A stretch of 64,000 nucleotides of DNA from Chaetorhynchus papuensis (Eukaryota > Chordata > Aves > Passeriformes > Rhipiduridae): positions 576,128 through 640,127 of the forward strand of contig VWYX01000406.1 in the NCBI GenBank assembly GCA_013396525.1, given 5' to 3'. Position numbers and translations under genes: made by a program. The notes below the pieces were generated by a model that worked only from the letters and a program-made list of their open reading frames with translations, was not told where the DNA came from and did not search any database. Positions 29,211-43,711 of the stretch are shown piece by piece. Position 1 is the first letter of the stretch. Each line of letters begins with the position of its first letter.

Positions 29211-32200
29211 CCCGCAAAATATTTTCTACCATATTAAAAATAAATAAAAAAAAAGATATATATGTTTAATTTTGCTCTATAGTGTCAGAAAATCTTGTTA
29301 AAAACAAGCAAAAGAGAAAAAAAGGAAAAATTAGTGACATTTTAGAAACCTAATTTTTAGGAATTTCAATGTCTTCTATCAAACTGCAAGGCTCCCCCTT
29401 TTTTTAAATGTCACCTTTTCTTTTAAGAGCTCAACATTCACATATTTTATCAACAGACAGAAGGCAAGAGTCCTAAGATAATCAAACACTTAAAATGTCT
29501 GACTCTGAAACATACCACAAACACAATAAATACTCAAAGCACTAACATGAAAAAAACCCCAGTTCCTATAAAGACATCAAGAGAAGCATCCAAGAAGTGA
29601 CACAGCAGGCACTTCTGCAAATCTCCAGCGCTCTAGAAATCTGCAAGCAACCACAAGTTACCTCTGCAAATCTCAGCCAAGATCTTCAATTATCTTGGCT
29701 ATTTGCTACTGAAACCCTACTAATGCAAAACCCAAGTATCCAAATATATCAGAAAATACAGAATATATCAACAGGTTTTATTTTTTATTTCATGGGTTTA
29801 TAATTCAGTCCTTGAAAATAATCACATTCATATGATACCTAACCTGCTATTAAAAAAGGATGGTCAGAAAAATGATAACTGAAATTTACAGTAAAAGACC
29901 TGCTGTCACACCATAAAGAACAGGCTGAATCTGAAAGGCTATCAACGTTCTTGCTCTTCAGCATCTTCAATTTGAAATTATACAACTATTCCTTCCAGCA
30001 ATTAAATCATTATTCAAACTGTTAACAACTTGAAAATGAAGTTATCTTGCAGTAAGTTCTATGCAATTAGACTCTTAAACTCACATGAAAGCTGTGATGA
30101 AGTGAATTATCTTTATGCAAATACAACGGAATTCCAGCATGAACAAAAGTCCTGCATAAGCTTTAGGGCATAAGGCAAAAACTGCCATTATGATTGGGAA
30201 GAAAAAGTACATCCAGGCTGGCATCTTGTATCTAATAATTACAGCTGGTACAGCTGAGGGCAAGGGTGTAAGGGTAACTATAAAACAGGATTTATCCTTC
30301 TCTTCCATTTGTTATTCCAGGAACTTAATATTTCAACTATTTTTCTTTGGTTTATTATGGTACAAACAATAAAGTTATGTCAGAAACCATAGTACAAACT
30401 CCCTACTGCTTCAGATTAATCTGAAAGCAATATGCTCTTTGACATCCAAGGACCTTAGCCTTCTTCATGGAAGTCAGGAAAAAGAATTACACTCAGGACA
30501 GTCACCTCTCTAAATATACAAACTCTCTGAAACACATGTATTAGTTTTAACAGCAATTAGAATTAAATTATGCCATTTATTTGAGGGTTTTTTTGCTGCA
30601 TAGAAAAACTGTAGCTCAATGTGTAGATTCTAATTTATGGGTAACTATACTATCATATCAGTATCACAAGTAGGGATAACTGACCATATCTGTGAATTTA
30701 TTTATCATTTGTTGTTTACTTGGGTACCAAATTATTTACTTGTGATGATTTAGTTAATTTAAAGGTTATGGTCAAGCTTTTCAGGCACTTATGTCTTCCT
30801 ACAGGAAGGCAATTAAGCAGACATTAGAGCAGAGATTTCTCTCTTCCCCAGTTTGGGAGCAAGCTGTGAGGCAAGTACAGTTCCAAAGGATTAATTATTC
30901 TTGCTTTGGATAAGTAAAAGCAGCAGCTGCCCCCTGAATATAACCCCATGTGGAGACTTCAATCCCATTATTTGCATAAACATAAACCCTTTCTCTGCGT
31001 GTGGCTAGAAGTCAAGCTCCTCAAAACATGGGCATTCAACAGTTCACTGTAATCACTGTGCCACAACAACCAAAATTACTAAGTGCCCTACACTACAAAA
31101 GCCTTTCTCTGAAGTCAGTAATTGTATGATGCAAGGCCAGCAGACATTTGAATTGTAAATAAAGCTCTAAAAGTTCTACCAATTCTAAAATGAGAGTTCA
31201 AATCTACTGCAGTTGGCCATATCAATTTATGTACCACCCAAGAACCAGTGCTCAAATTCTAGCCTTAGATCCAAAAAAAAACCAAAACACCAACAAAACA
31301 AAACACAAACCAACCAAACAAAAAGTGTTCATCATTAATGGTGCATCAAACTAATTCTTCCCAGTGCAACCTTAAAATGCTTAAGTATTATATGGTGGTT
31401 AGCACATTATTTACTCCACATTTTACACGCTGTTGTTTTAAATGTCATCCCAAAAAAGAAACACTTCTCACCAGTTACACTATTTGTCTTCACATGGCCT
31501 TTCCCTACAACAAACTTGTGGGCACACTACTGGAATTTTCTTTTATGTGAAGCTGGGATGAAGTCAGTATTAAATTCATAAAAATATGTAGTACAAAGAA
31601 ACTTTTTTTCTCCCAAATTCAGAAGACATTCAAAGCTCCTCAACTGACACAGAATTCAATTTCCAGAGAGAGAACACCACAGGGGAGAAAAAAACTGGCA
31701 ACAAACAAAAACCATACTTGATTATTTTATTTTATTGAAGGAAAATATGTGAATAACTTCCAAGACATTTCCATAGGCCCACAGGGTTGTTCTTTTTTGG
31801 TTTGGTTTTTTGTTTGCTTGTTGTTGGGTTTGTCTTTTTTTTTTCTTTTGAACATGTAAGATGTTGCTCAGGTTGAGTCAACACTCCTGGAGGTATTTAA
31901 CAAAATGTGTAGATGGGGCACTTAGGAACATGGTTTTGTGTGGGCTGGGCAGTCTTACATTAACAGTTGGATTTCAGGCATCTTTTCCCTAAATCATATG
32001 GAATTCTGCAATTCTATGAAAATGCTCTGTGGCAAACCAACAGTGTTGCAAGGGCTCTCACACAAGATGAAGAGCAGAATAAATGTCATGATTGTAAAAT
32101 GATCTGAATTAATTCCAAAGTGGAAAAGATATAATTATATATTTCCCTCTATGTAAATAGATGCACTTAGACTAGAACACCAGCATTCCTTTACATTCCT

Positions 32201-35200
32201 TACAGTTAAACTAATGTAAGACTTCAGCAGCTCATATCAATTGACAACTTTTATTTTTAATGCATCAATCTTAGTTTTTCAATATTGTCCAATAAAGCAA
32301 ATATTTGCACGGTGTCTGGGGTTCAAAAGTGGTGAGAAGGCAAAAATATTACATTTCACCAGTATAATGTAGCATTTCCATATCACAGGTTACCTGTAGC
32401 ACTGTTGACCTTCCAGAACAACTGACGTAATACTGAAACTGAATTGAAAATACTCAACAATTTACTTGGCAAAAAGGTAGTGATGGAAGAGCTGAAGTCC
32501 TTAGCTGAGGTAAAGTGGTAAAAAACTACGAGATGAGACATGCATGTTTTGTGTACAGTTAGTCCCAAAGTTTCAGTAGGAAAAACTGGAACAGTTTGCA
32601 CAGATTTGAGGACTTGTTCTTGTGCTAAGTAACTCTAAAGGTTTTTATCTTCAATTTAAGCTTCTTTTTTAATAGTTGCCTTAAATGGAATTCTTAGGTT
32701 TAGGAGTAAATACAGAATCATGACTGAATTTGAAAAATATTCAAGATCCACGAAATGCAATGTGGACAGCTTCTTTCCCCCAATATGTGGGGTCATAGGT
32801 GTCTAAATATTGACTGAGAAGCTTTATATTTTCTTCCCTTCTTTGAAAGTTTTTCACATTATGATCAACCATGAAAGCTGGAACAGGGTCAAACATAAAC
32901 CACCTCCTCTACTACCAGTAGTTCATAAAGGTTCCTTTACTGTCCCAATACTGTTGCAAGTTAGCACCACTAAACCTTGCAGCGCAGAGATCCAAATCAG
33001 AAAACAGACCCATTCCTGATGCATCCATCAATCTTCCACAGTAGCAGAATAAATGCAAGATGAAAAATAATAAATTGAGATAAAATACATATCTTTGAGA
33101 GAGTTCTCTGAATGTATATTAATAGGTATCTTTCCCTAATGCCAAGTGTTGATTGCAGTTAAGAATCCTTTCAGTCCAGCGCAGCATTAGTCCAATTTTA
33201 CATATTAGATCTGCTCATAACATATATAGTGATGGGTACTCTTAACTATGTGGGTTGAAAAAAGAGTATCCCAGTTGTTACTCCTCCTTGGATGATAACA
33301 GAAGCTTCAAAAACTGAAACAAGCTGTTTTGCTACAACCATCATTAAAAAATAGGGGTGAGGAATGAATGGGGAGAGAACTTCTTACCCTTCATTTTTTA
33401 CAATGGAGTGAGAGCTATTTCTGTATATATGCAAAAGCATTCCCAGATATGCAAATGATAGGATTGTTCCAGACATTAAAGCAGTTGTGGTTTACCGGAT
33501 ACAGCACTTACTGAATACTCATTTAATGATTACAGAGGCAAGTTAGAAGGAAAGAGAAATGAAATTATTGTTAAACAATTCCACTTTTTAATGTTATCAT
33601 CTAAAACTACTCAGGCCTGAGAAATAACGTCTTAAAGGAGTTAAATCCCTGTAAATGGTGCAACTAAGGGTTTCTGACACTATGTTGGGTTCTGCAAGCA
33701 ATATAACTAAGTTAATATAGTACTAAACCTGTCAATTAACTCTTCTGCTAAGCATAACTCAGAGTTAATAGATTCCTATATTTGTTTCAATTCCAGACCC
33801 TACCCTGTTTGCATTACTGACACAGTATTGCATTAAAAATGACACACATATGTACACGACCCTAGTCCACAGCCATCAGCAGAAGAAAGTTCCTGTTTTC
33901 TCTAATATTAAAATAGATAGTCCTGTAATTCAGTCAGTCGTGAATTGCATTTTCAGAGCAGAACACACACATGCAAGTTTGAGTAGAGACTCTTGTCTAA
34001 AAACAACACAGTGGATTTTGCTTCATCAGGGATTACCAGCTCCACAAACCTTGGTTATTAAAAAACAAAAAATACAAAGCAAAAGAAAGAATTCTGTCCT
34101 GTTCTTACCACATTAGATGTAGTTTGCATCGACATTGCCAAACCACCAATTATTATGTCTGGTATCGTCTAATTACAAGAAGTATAGCAGCTTGATTGCA
34201 GCAACATTAAGTAGCAAACATCAAGCAACTATGAGCAAAAACTCAGAAGTGTTTTGTTAATTCAATAGTTCTCAATTTTCAGAAAAAAAAATGCAGCCAA
34301 ATTCTGTGAGGCTGACTGGCAGCTGCATAGGCAGAGCCTGGACTACCTGCCCTTTCTGCTGTGCTGAGCTTCTACTTTGGATACATTAAGACTTACCAAA
34401 AGAAAACAGTAACAGCCGGGCAGGTACATTCCTAGTGACTGACAAGGGACAACTCGGCAATGCCAGGAGAATGAGATAAGCAGTAGAACACATCTCCAAC
34501 ATTCTGAATGTGGGAAACAAAACTCAAACTCACATACAATCTCTCACAGATATCACTGTATCACTCCTCCAGTCTGGGCAGCTTTGCACACACTTCAATT
34601 CTTTCACTTAATGATGAGTACTGGATTAAGAGTACTTTCTTATCCTCATTTATTCTCACAGTACCCTGCAGACAACCAATACCAGCAGGTCAGACTATGT
34701 TCCTCCAGAGGTCAATCAAACCCAGACTCTCTGAAGACATCCATGAAGCAGCACAGAAGTGAAGGACAGCTGTAATGAACACAGTCAGGCTGGATCAGAA
34801 GAAGCACTGGGAACATGTAAGCGACAAAGAACTCAACCTAGTTATGAGAGAGAATTAAAGGAAAGGAGCAAGTTTCTAGAAGCAAACCAAAAAAGACATG
34901 AATGCAGTCAAAGGTCTGGAAAAGCAGAGATATTTCAGATAAGAAAAAAAATACAAAAAGACTGGCAAACCTTACTAAAAGTCTTTAGATACCAAATAAT
35001 TTCATTTATCAGCAGGGGAATAATCAAGCATTTTAAAGTAAATTATTCCACCATTAGCATGCCAATACAGCAAGTCCAATTAAACCAGAGGCATTAACAT
35101 CCCCAATTTTGATTTATACTGGTAAACATCCCAGATTTATACTGGGAAACCTTACATCTAAGGTTCTTATATAACTACCCTATTAGTTAGGAAGTTACAT

Positions 35201-38200
35201 TGTTTTTATAGTTTTCCTTAGAAACAAGTGCATCCATATCGATATCATTTAGGTTGATTCACAACCAAGGCATCTAATTAGGAGAACAGCATCACAGCCA
35301 TTAACACTCAAGTAATAACACTATTTACCTTATTAATTATTGTATTGAATTATGCAGAACAACTTTCCCCCTGCATACTATGGTGTATTTGAAAAGAATT
35401 TATAACTCAATTAATGCAAACATACATTTATAGTAATAAATAAAACTTTATATTATTCAGAATAAATATTTAAATACAACTGACTTTCAATTTCATTGAC
35501 TAACCATTTGCTTTCATCAGCTAATGAGCAGCTTATTTGAGTAGGCATACACAGATACATTAAGATGCCTAAAGAGGCAGATAATTGATGACTTCCAGAA
35601 CGACTTAAACAGATTAAATGCCTAACTTTCAATAGAGATTTCCCTCTTCTTCCTCAGCACTGCTTTCTCAACCCTGAACAGAAAATCTGTCACTTCTTTT
35701 CAGCTAATAATTTTAAGAAAATTACCATTTTCATGATTTCCTAATTCACAATTCAAGCTACTTCAAATACAAACTAAAATCGGTAAAAAAACCCAAACCA
35801 CTAAACAAAAAAAACCCTCTAGTCTCTAAGACTTGTAATAGAAAAGTAGTTTTGAAATGAAATTTTAAAGTTATATAATTTTTAAGTTAAAAATTTATAA
35901 GTTTGACCTTGTTACACAGACAAGATGTTAGAGAAACTGAGACTAATCAACTAAAGCAATGAAGTACATTGAAAAGGAAAAGTGCCTTAAACCCTTGTGA
36001 GCAAGCTGTCACTGAGAAGAGTGACCTTATTACTCCTCTTTTTGCAGGATTAAGCACGTGGCATATGCAGAGGTTTTACATCCCACCATTTTACCAGATC
36101 GGTATTTCACTTCAGCTTTCTCAAATAATGTTTATAAAAATCTGTAGCTGGTTGTACAGTCAAATTTTTCTAAAACAATCAGAGAAGAAATACATTTCTG
36201 ATGTAAACAAAGCACAGGGAAGATTCTTTTCATTTTATCACTTTTCTTTCATTTTCACTCAGCAGCAAGACAAAACGCTGTATAATAAAGGCCTCCTGAT
36301 CACAGCTTAACCATGCCTTTAATACGGCACAGTTGCACACCCAAGAGCATTGCTCTTACTCACTCTTCAGTCTACCTGCTGCCTCCACAACTGTTTCCAG
36401 GTAATCTGTGACCACATCTAGAGTCAGACCATGACAGAATGAAAGAAATCATCTAAGAAACAATTTATTCTGTGTGAATTAGTCTTGTTAATTCACTTTA
36501 CCATAAAACTTCAGAAATGCTTGCTCCAATGAAGGTTAACAACAAATACCAAGACCTGGGGGGAAGAAGTAATTTTTTTTCTAGGCAGAAATGCCATCTA
36601 AAATGCATGTCAAACTAGAGCCCAAGACACAGCCTAAGCTCCTCAGGTGACAAACACAAAAAAAGTTTTACTGTTCCGAGTAGCACCTCTGTGATCATGT
36701 ACTCCCTAATTAGAATGCAAAATTTTAAATAATCTAAAGTTTTCTGATTTTGTCTCTTTAATTAACCCTTTTGACAGTATCATAATGTTAATTAAAAATA
36801 CTCCTGGCCTTAAGTATTGGCTACTACTTCATATGAAAATTACACATATGCCTGTAAACTGAAATTTGTAAACACTGTTTACCCTTCCAAGTCCAACAGG
36901 ATACAACAGTTTAGCCCACACTGAGAACTGCTCATCTCGTACCATTGAAAAGAACATTGTTTACATTTTGGATATTCTTGCTTAAACATCCAATATACCC
37001 ATGTACAATACATCTACCATAGCTGCATGGTATCACCATTCAATCACATATTTTAACAAAAACTGCAGTCAATTTTAACCATAAAAATGAGTTTAGTCCA
37101 TGGAGAAAAAAACCCCCAAAAAACAAACAAAAAAACCAAACCACCAAAACCATTGTTTGGAAATCTTGTATAGCTTAAGCCTACCCCCAGTTCTGCTCTG
37201 AAGGCAAATTTATGGGGTGGGGAGAAACATCTTACTCAAGTTGGGGAAAAAAAAACCAAACAAGAAAGTTTTCCTGATCTGCAAAGGTAACCTACCTCTC
37301 TCAACTACTCCAACTTGCTACTTTTGAACTTCCCACATAATTATATAGCAAATTCTGCTCTGGATAGTGTGGAGTCCTAAAGCTGTGATTTCAAATGAGT
37401 GATTACAGATCTCTACCAGGTTCATGGTAAACAAACTAGAGAGTTGTTCGGTTTTGTCTGTGGGCAGTGGTGGTTGGTTTTAGGGGTTTTGCTTGTTTTT
37501 TTAGATCAGGACACTGATTTCACCTTCCCTCACTAAAATGGAAACACTGAGCTTTGAAGAGCTTTTAAAGCTAATCAAATTACACCCAAGAACTTGAACA
37601 TATCATTACAAAAAAACCTCATCCCACCATTTTCATAAGAATGGAAAGCTGGATGGAGGAAAACACTCTTTTAATAAAATTTAATAACTTAAAATTATTA
37701 AGTCATTGATTTGTATCTAATTGTATTAGTGTCTTGGAACATTTAATCACTACATTTGAGGCAAAATGGAATATAAGTCCCAGAATCTTAAGCAGTTTAT
37801 TGTACAGATTCCTAATTATGGAGTCACAACTACAAATTACCTCTAGGTAAAAATGAGAGGTTTTAAACTAGACATAATTTCAGATCTGAATTTTCCAAGC
37901 TAATAGCTAGTCTAAGTGTTCCATCGTGATTACTGCACTGATTGCAGTTACTTTTATTAAAAAGTTGTTCAGACCTCAGAATAGTACTCGCTGAAGAAGT
38001 GTTGGTAAATCCAATTGTTTTTTAATTTAATTTTTGTAGCATGATTTTCCCCTGACTTTGGTTCCTATCCTGGATTTACCACAGCTGATTTTCATATACA
38101 GACCCACAAAACTACTGTCACAACACACCTGTTAATAACAGCAGCTATTAACAAAAAGCAAGCAAGTACAAAATCGAGAAAAATGTGATACAATTATTTC

Positions 38201-41200
38201 AATTAACAGGTGAGAAATAGTGTTTTGGGATTAGTTTTCATGAGACTATAGATCAAATCTGATGACAACCTAGTGCTCAATGAAGCAAACCCACAGTCAC
38301 TGCTCCTCCCCTTCTCTAACAGCTTTGACACTTGTCTGACTCTCTGGGAGAAAAATAGTTCAGGACAATATAAACAAGTGATATTTATTTTTCCTTGACC
38401 TAGGCAAGTTTTCTACTGGTTCAGCAAGCTGAATTAAATAGTTGATATGGATCAGAGGAGTATTAGAGCTGCCATGAGGAGACAGCTGTTCTCCACTTTG
38501 ACAGCCACTTGAATGCTTTCATTACAGAAAACAAGGAAATTGGATTCAACAGGTTTTTGACTGTGACATTTAAAATCAGACACCAGCTTCTCTGTTGCCA
38601 ATTGTTGCTGAACTGCGTTACACTAAGAACAATAAATCTAAAAATTCCAAACCCAAAACTTCTTGCTGTGTAGTCCAAAACTATTTGAATGGTGCCTCTA
38701 GGAAACACCTAAAGGTGCCAGACAGCAGTAACTGGATGAACCGATATAAGGTTTTAACAACTCTTAATAGTTGGCAATGTATACATTAGTAGCATAATTG
38801 GCATACTACTCAAAATGCCTGCCAGAAATCAGCACCTGCTTCATCATTATGCCAGTCACTGCATGCCCTAAAATCATCCAATAATTCCTTGCAGACCCTC
38901 ATCAGCTGCGATAGTAACTGGTCAGTATAGAGTTTTAACAAATCATGAATTTTGTCACTAAAAACTCACCCTGTATTCAGTTTAGGCAACATATAGTCTT
39001 TAGAAGACCATTTTCCAGACAATTTACTATTAATCAAGGCAGGTTTAACTTCTCAACTTGACACAGCAAAGCATTAAGTATGCAAGGATTACAATAGGGA
39101 AAATTGCTCATCTCCTGGAAGTTGATCATATGTCTTTCAAAGACCCATGGAGCTCATAAATGTTTTTGGCATTCTTCCAATCCTTTTTTCAATTAAATAC
39201 TTATAGATAAAAATGCATTACCTTCCTAAAACCTGCACACTTCCTCCTCCAGAGCTTCATCACCCATCATGTCTCAAACTCGTTGCTCTCAAATCACTCA
39301 GTAGGTGGTATAGCCACACTTCTGTAGCTGAAGATTTCATTAACTCATAGCCCCTGTGATTACACAGTAAACAAATCAACTGATCTATTCAGCACATAAA
39401 CCTATGGATATACTGGGTATACATTTCTGGAAATACCTGGATATATGTTTCTTTATTTTTTGGTTTATAATCTCTGAAAGTATACAGACAGCTCCTTGTT
39501 TCCCTATCATTTACAGCTTGCTATCTTTCTTTAGTGTCAGTGAACTCTTGAGGCCAATGCCGATAGAGTTCAATATTCTTTAGAAATAACGAAGAAAGGA
39601 AAAACTTTCCCCACATGCTTTTTTTACAAATTGTAAAAAATAGTAAGGCACTCCATGAGACCTTACTGACAGTAACTGTAAAAATAATGAAAAAGATACA
39701 AGGATAATCCCATGGCTCTCAGTAACATGCTTCTGTCACTCCCCCTTACAGTCTCTGCCATTCATGCTGACTCTGTTCATTACACTGGTAGAAAATATTC
39801 ATATTCCAATTTTCCTCTTATTTTGTCTCACAGAAATAGGAAAGCATAAGCAGCAAGAAGAATAAATGACAAAAACACATACATCTTCCTGGGGACTCAA
39901 AGAACATGCAGCAGAGGTTTAAGTGTGTGTTTGTTTGCATTTTTTGTTTGTTTTAAGAAGTAATGTACTTTTTATGCTCATTATCCATCTCCAATAGTAA
40001 TTTGGTTTCTACAGTCTTGGAGGTCATTGAGATAGCACTATGTTAGACAGCAAAAACCATGAAAAATTATCTTCAGTAGCTGGGGGTGGGGAAGGGAGGA
40101 GAATTGATTCTTTTTTCCTCCCCAAAAAATTTTAACAGAGTTCATATCCCTTCTTAACAACTTTACATAGCAAGTTGACAATATAGGCATTTAAGCTGAA
40201 AGATGGCCAAAGGCTGCAGGTCACTAAAAAAAACCTGACTGACCAGAGGTTTTGCTTGTATTGTAAGCACTCTTATTTTACATCTTCTTCCAAAAACAAA
40301 AGCCTAGTAGCCATTGACCATGAAATGAAACCTGGCTAAATGGCCAGGTTTGTCTGCTCAGGAATACACAGCTTCAGTGAGGAATTAAAGTCTTGCTTGA
40401 GACTGATCCCAGACACTAATATCCTGAATAAAGAAGAAATAATATCAATTAATATTATGAATTCATAAAATCCCAGTTAATAATTCAGAATAAATACATT
40501 TAAAAGTTTTAAGGTATGCAGAATATAAACATTTGAAAAATGTCTTTTATTTATGCACTTGACAGTTAAACTCAAAATAGGAGGTGAAAACAAAAATACC
40601 TGAATTAACTTGCCAAAACTCAGTGAGAGAAGTTAGGTCTTCTATAGCTTGAATGTTGCCTACAATTCAGATCACCACTAGAAGTTTTTACTACCAACTA
40701 CAAGGCAACTTCACCTTTAGATAGCTAAGCCTTTTTCATTTCTGCTTAAACAAAAAATTATAGAGCAAAAACATCATAAAAGGCCAGTAACAGTTCAAAG
40801 AAAGCTGTAAGAAACTTGATCTAGATCAGAAACAAAGCAGACTTTGCAAACAAAAGAGAAACACGAATTGCAAAGGTAGCCAGCCCAGACATGCTTGCAC
40901 AGCCAAAACACCTCAATGGAGTCAAACAAATTTTAACTTTAAAAAGCAAAATGTACTTACTTCACTTCCTAAGGAAAGGAGATATATGCGATCAGTGGGC
41001 AGGTCTAAAACTACAATTCAGTTTTCAAAAATAAATTATTTAAAAAAAAATTCCTAAATTACTATTTTCAAGACCAATTTCTTCACTACCACCCAGCTAC
41101 TTATTAGCATCTCAGCTGTGGAAAAGGCTGCTACATGGCTTGACAACTTATCAAGAATCAGAGTCCAAAAGAGGAGACACACACTGGAAATCAGATTTTA

Positions 41201-41246
41201 ATAACTAGCAGTAAGGGTCTGGTTCAAACATGGGTTTGGGGACAGA

Positions 41247-41270
41247 GGTTTTTTTTGTGTGTGTGTGTAT
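41247..41270. repeat. T tract followed by GT microsatellite
   Basis: A run of T followed by GTGTGTGTGTGTATAT in DICER1 intron 1. Confidence 0.85.
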
Positions 41271-42649
41271 ATTTGCACAAATGAAAAAACACAAGGATTT
41301 TGATATTTAAAACAAACAAAAAAATCTCGAGGCCAGATAAAACAGTCTGAAACTGACCACCTCTGTTTCCAGGTCAACTTGTCTTTCAAGTCAGTAGCCA
41401 CCCTGCTGCTTCTTAGATCTCTCATGCTCATTCAATGAGCCCAAAGGAATTGATCCTTTATGAAGAATAACAGAATATTTAAAACATGAGCAGAAACTGA
41501 TCATGCCAGCTTACATCACAGAAGCACTGAGCCACTGAATGACATAAAGAGAAGAAAGCACAGCAAACCAAGCTTTTCTATTTCTATTATCATTAGCAAA
41601 TACCAAGAGAGAACACTTGATTTTTTGCCTTGGTAAGAAGGGATACAGTAGTAACACCTGTGCCAACCACAACACAGATCTCAGACTGGAAAGTGTACTG
41701 CACTTAAAGAAGGGCCACAACAAGCAGTACTGAAGTCTCTTGGATCCAGGTGCATTTATGACAATAGGTGGACAATACGGCTCTTTCTTGTCTTTCCCAC
41801 CAGAGAAGGGCCTTTCAACACCTGCAGCTATGCAACACTACAAGTAAATTCCTTGACATGAATTTCAGTTCTCTACTTCTTCACAATATGATTTTGAAGG
41901 CGACAAATATAATGGAAAACTGATTTAGCTCATGCAGTCTGCAAAACAGAGCAGAAACAACAGGGTAATTCCAGATACACTGCTCAGCACGCAAACTTGT
42001 CAAATTATGATGTTACTAAATAAGGCATGCAAGAACTATCAAAAGCAAGAGTTTACCTAATATCATGGTTCACATTAAAGTGGGCTCTGCTTTTTTCTCT
42101 AGATTAAGTCTTCTAGAATGTTAATTTTAATAACAGTCCTAAAGCTACCATACCCCAATCAACACAGTTTGAACACTGAAACCTGAAATGCCAACAAAGA
42201 CTAACTTCAGCTAAAAAATTACCTTTTAGTTTTTACTATGTATCAGGTTTCTTCTCTTCTGGTTTACCACAGTACACACGGTAATCACTAAAGGATGAAA
42301 AAAAGATGTCTGGAGGGTGTACAGCAAAATCATGCTTTCTGATCTACTCTTGGCCTTCAGCATATAGCATTCTAAAAGCACATTGCACACATTTTATAGA
42401 AGCTCCTGTTCTATACAACACTATAATTATGCTTTTACTTTCTTTAAAAGTAGCACTTACTAAAAATATATATAAATAAAATCAAACTTCTGCTATCAGT
42501 CTGAAGAACGTACTTGACCACATGAAGGTGATGGGATACAGATGTCAGGCATTAGGAGCCACCTTGCTGTTCTGCCACCAATCTATCAGGCACAGTATAC
42601 TCCCTAGTTTGTATTGCCTACATGAGAGGGAAAAAAGGTAAGAGAGGAT

Positions 42650-43140
42650 TATGGAACAACAGAACAACCCGTCTCAGAATGTTTTAAAGTTCTACCTGCT
42701 GCCTGATAGTGATGCCTTATCACTGGCCCTAAAATCACAAGCCAGACACAGTAAGTTGATAAAAAGGGGTTACCTTTACAAGGATCCTTATGGTGCACAA
42801 TGTGCTGGATGAAAAATTCCGAAGATGCCCACGTTAACATAAAGCGGATACAATTTTTATATATTTAGCAAATTAGCATAACTGACAAGAAACCCCAATT
42901 AGAGACAGGTGACAAGGTAATTCCCCCCGGTTCTACCCTTTTCTGGAAACTCCCCCTTAGACAGGAAGTAAACTTTGTTTATGAAAATGTGTCTCGCTAA
43001 GTCATTTTGACCTCAGTTCCTGGAGAACCTAACCTTGGACCCCCAGGGCTTAGAGCTGCTGGGGAATTTATTTTGTCTTTCTGTCTAATGGAGTAGGTAA
43101 AATGCTAGCTACAAATAAAATAATGGGCTACAGAGCTACA
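42650..43140 (-). mobile_element. Possible solo LTR remnant (unclassified)
   Basis: The segment has a composition unlike its flanks: C/G homopolymer tracts (near 42923-42960 and 43038-43066), a minus-strand TATATAAAA-like box near 42856-42866 and an AATAAA at 43067-43072. Terminal TG...CA ends could be drawn (CTACAGAGCTACA near 43137), but no target-site duplication was found. It is listed as possible only; the same bases could be the 3' UTR of the cysteine-rich exon candidate. Confidence 0.25.
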
Positions 43141-43404
43141 AATATATACGTAAAGAATATAGAGAATATATAAAAGCAAAAAAGGCAAAAACCAATTCAG
43201 TATCAATAGGCTAACCTATGCCCCAAAATAAAAATCCTGTCTGTAGTCTTAGCACTTACTGTAACGCTCATCATACCTAAAGCCCTAGAATCCTTTTCAA
43301 AATCTTCCTGAACTCCTGCTCTTACCTATAATCTAGAGCTTATCTAAAGAGAAATCAGACTATTTCAGCTCCTTTATCCATTTTACTAAATAACTCCTTG
43401 CTCT

Positions 43405-43711
43405 TTAAAGAATGTATGTGTTTTCATTTGGTTTTGCCAGTAATTTGCATTCGGTAGAGATCAATGCACATTTAGTCGGTTCATACTGAAAGCCAACATG
43501 GGTCAAGCAACGATACTCAGACTCTGAGCACCTGTGCTGAAGCAAATCCATACACTTTGCTGAAAAAGTGGCAAAGTACTTCACACATTTTTGAGGTGGG
43601 AAAGGACAAACTTTTGTGGAGTACATAAAAAACCCAATGAAAATACACTGGTTTTTTGAACTGCAGGTTTTGCTTTTTTCTTCTTCTACGCTACAGTTGA
43701 TCAAGGTATTT
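43405..43711 (-). CDS. Unrecognised cysteine-rich terminal exon candidate, nested in DICER1 intron 1
   Basis: Minus-strand frame behind a strong acceptor (TTTCCCTTTTATTTTAG before 43711), phase 1 (one base completes a split codon), with 101 sense codons and a TAA. It has ten cysteines. The tail shows two copies of C-x5/6-C-x12-C-x6-C: CSSKNQCIFIGFFMYSTKVC onward, and CSESEYRCLTHVGFQYEPTK followed by C-x6-C. Both copies share a GF-x-Y core. An AATAAA lies at 43067-43072, about 330 bases after the stop. The frame also extends upstream of the acceptor to 43863, but that part looks intronic. The GF-x-Y...C-x6-C tail loosely recalls EGF-type ends, but I do not recognise the family. No upstream exons or signal peptide were found. 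It could be a decayed exon or a chance frame. Confidence 0.4.

Noticed and set aside
30081..30308. Hydrophobic 75-codon minus-strand frame
   Set aside because: Hydrophobic content arises from a T-rich strand. There is no family match, no splice signals in proper phase and no neighbouring exons.
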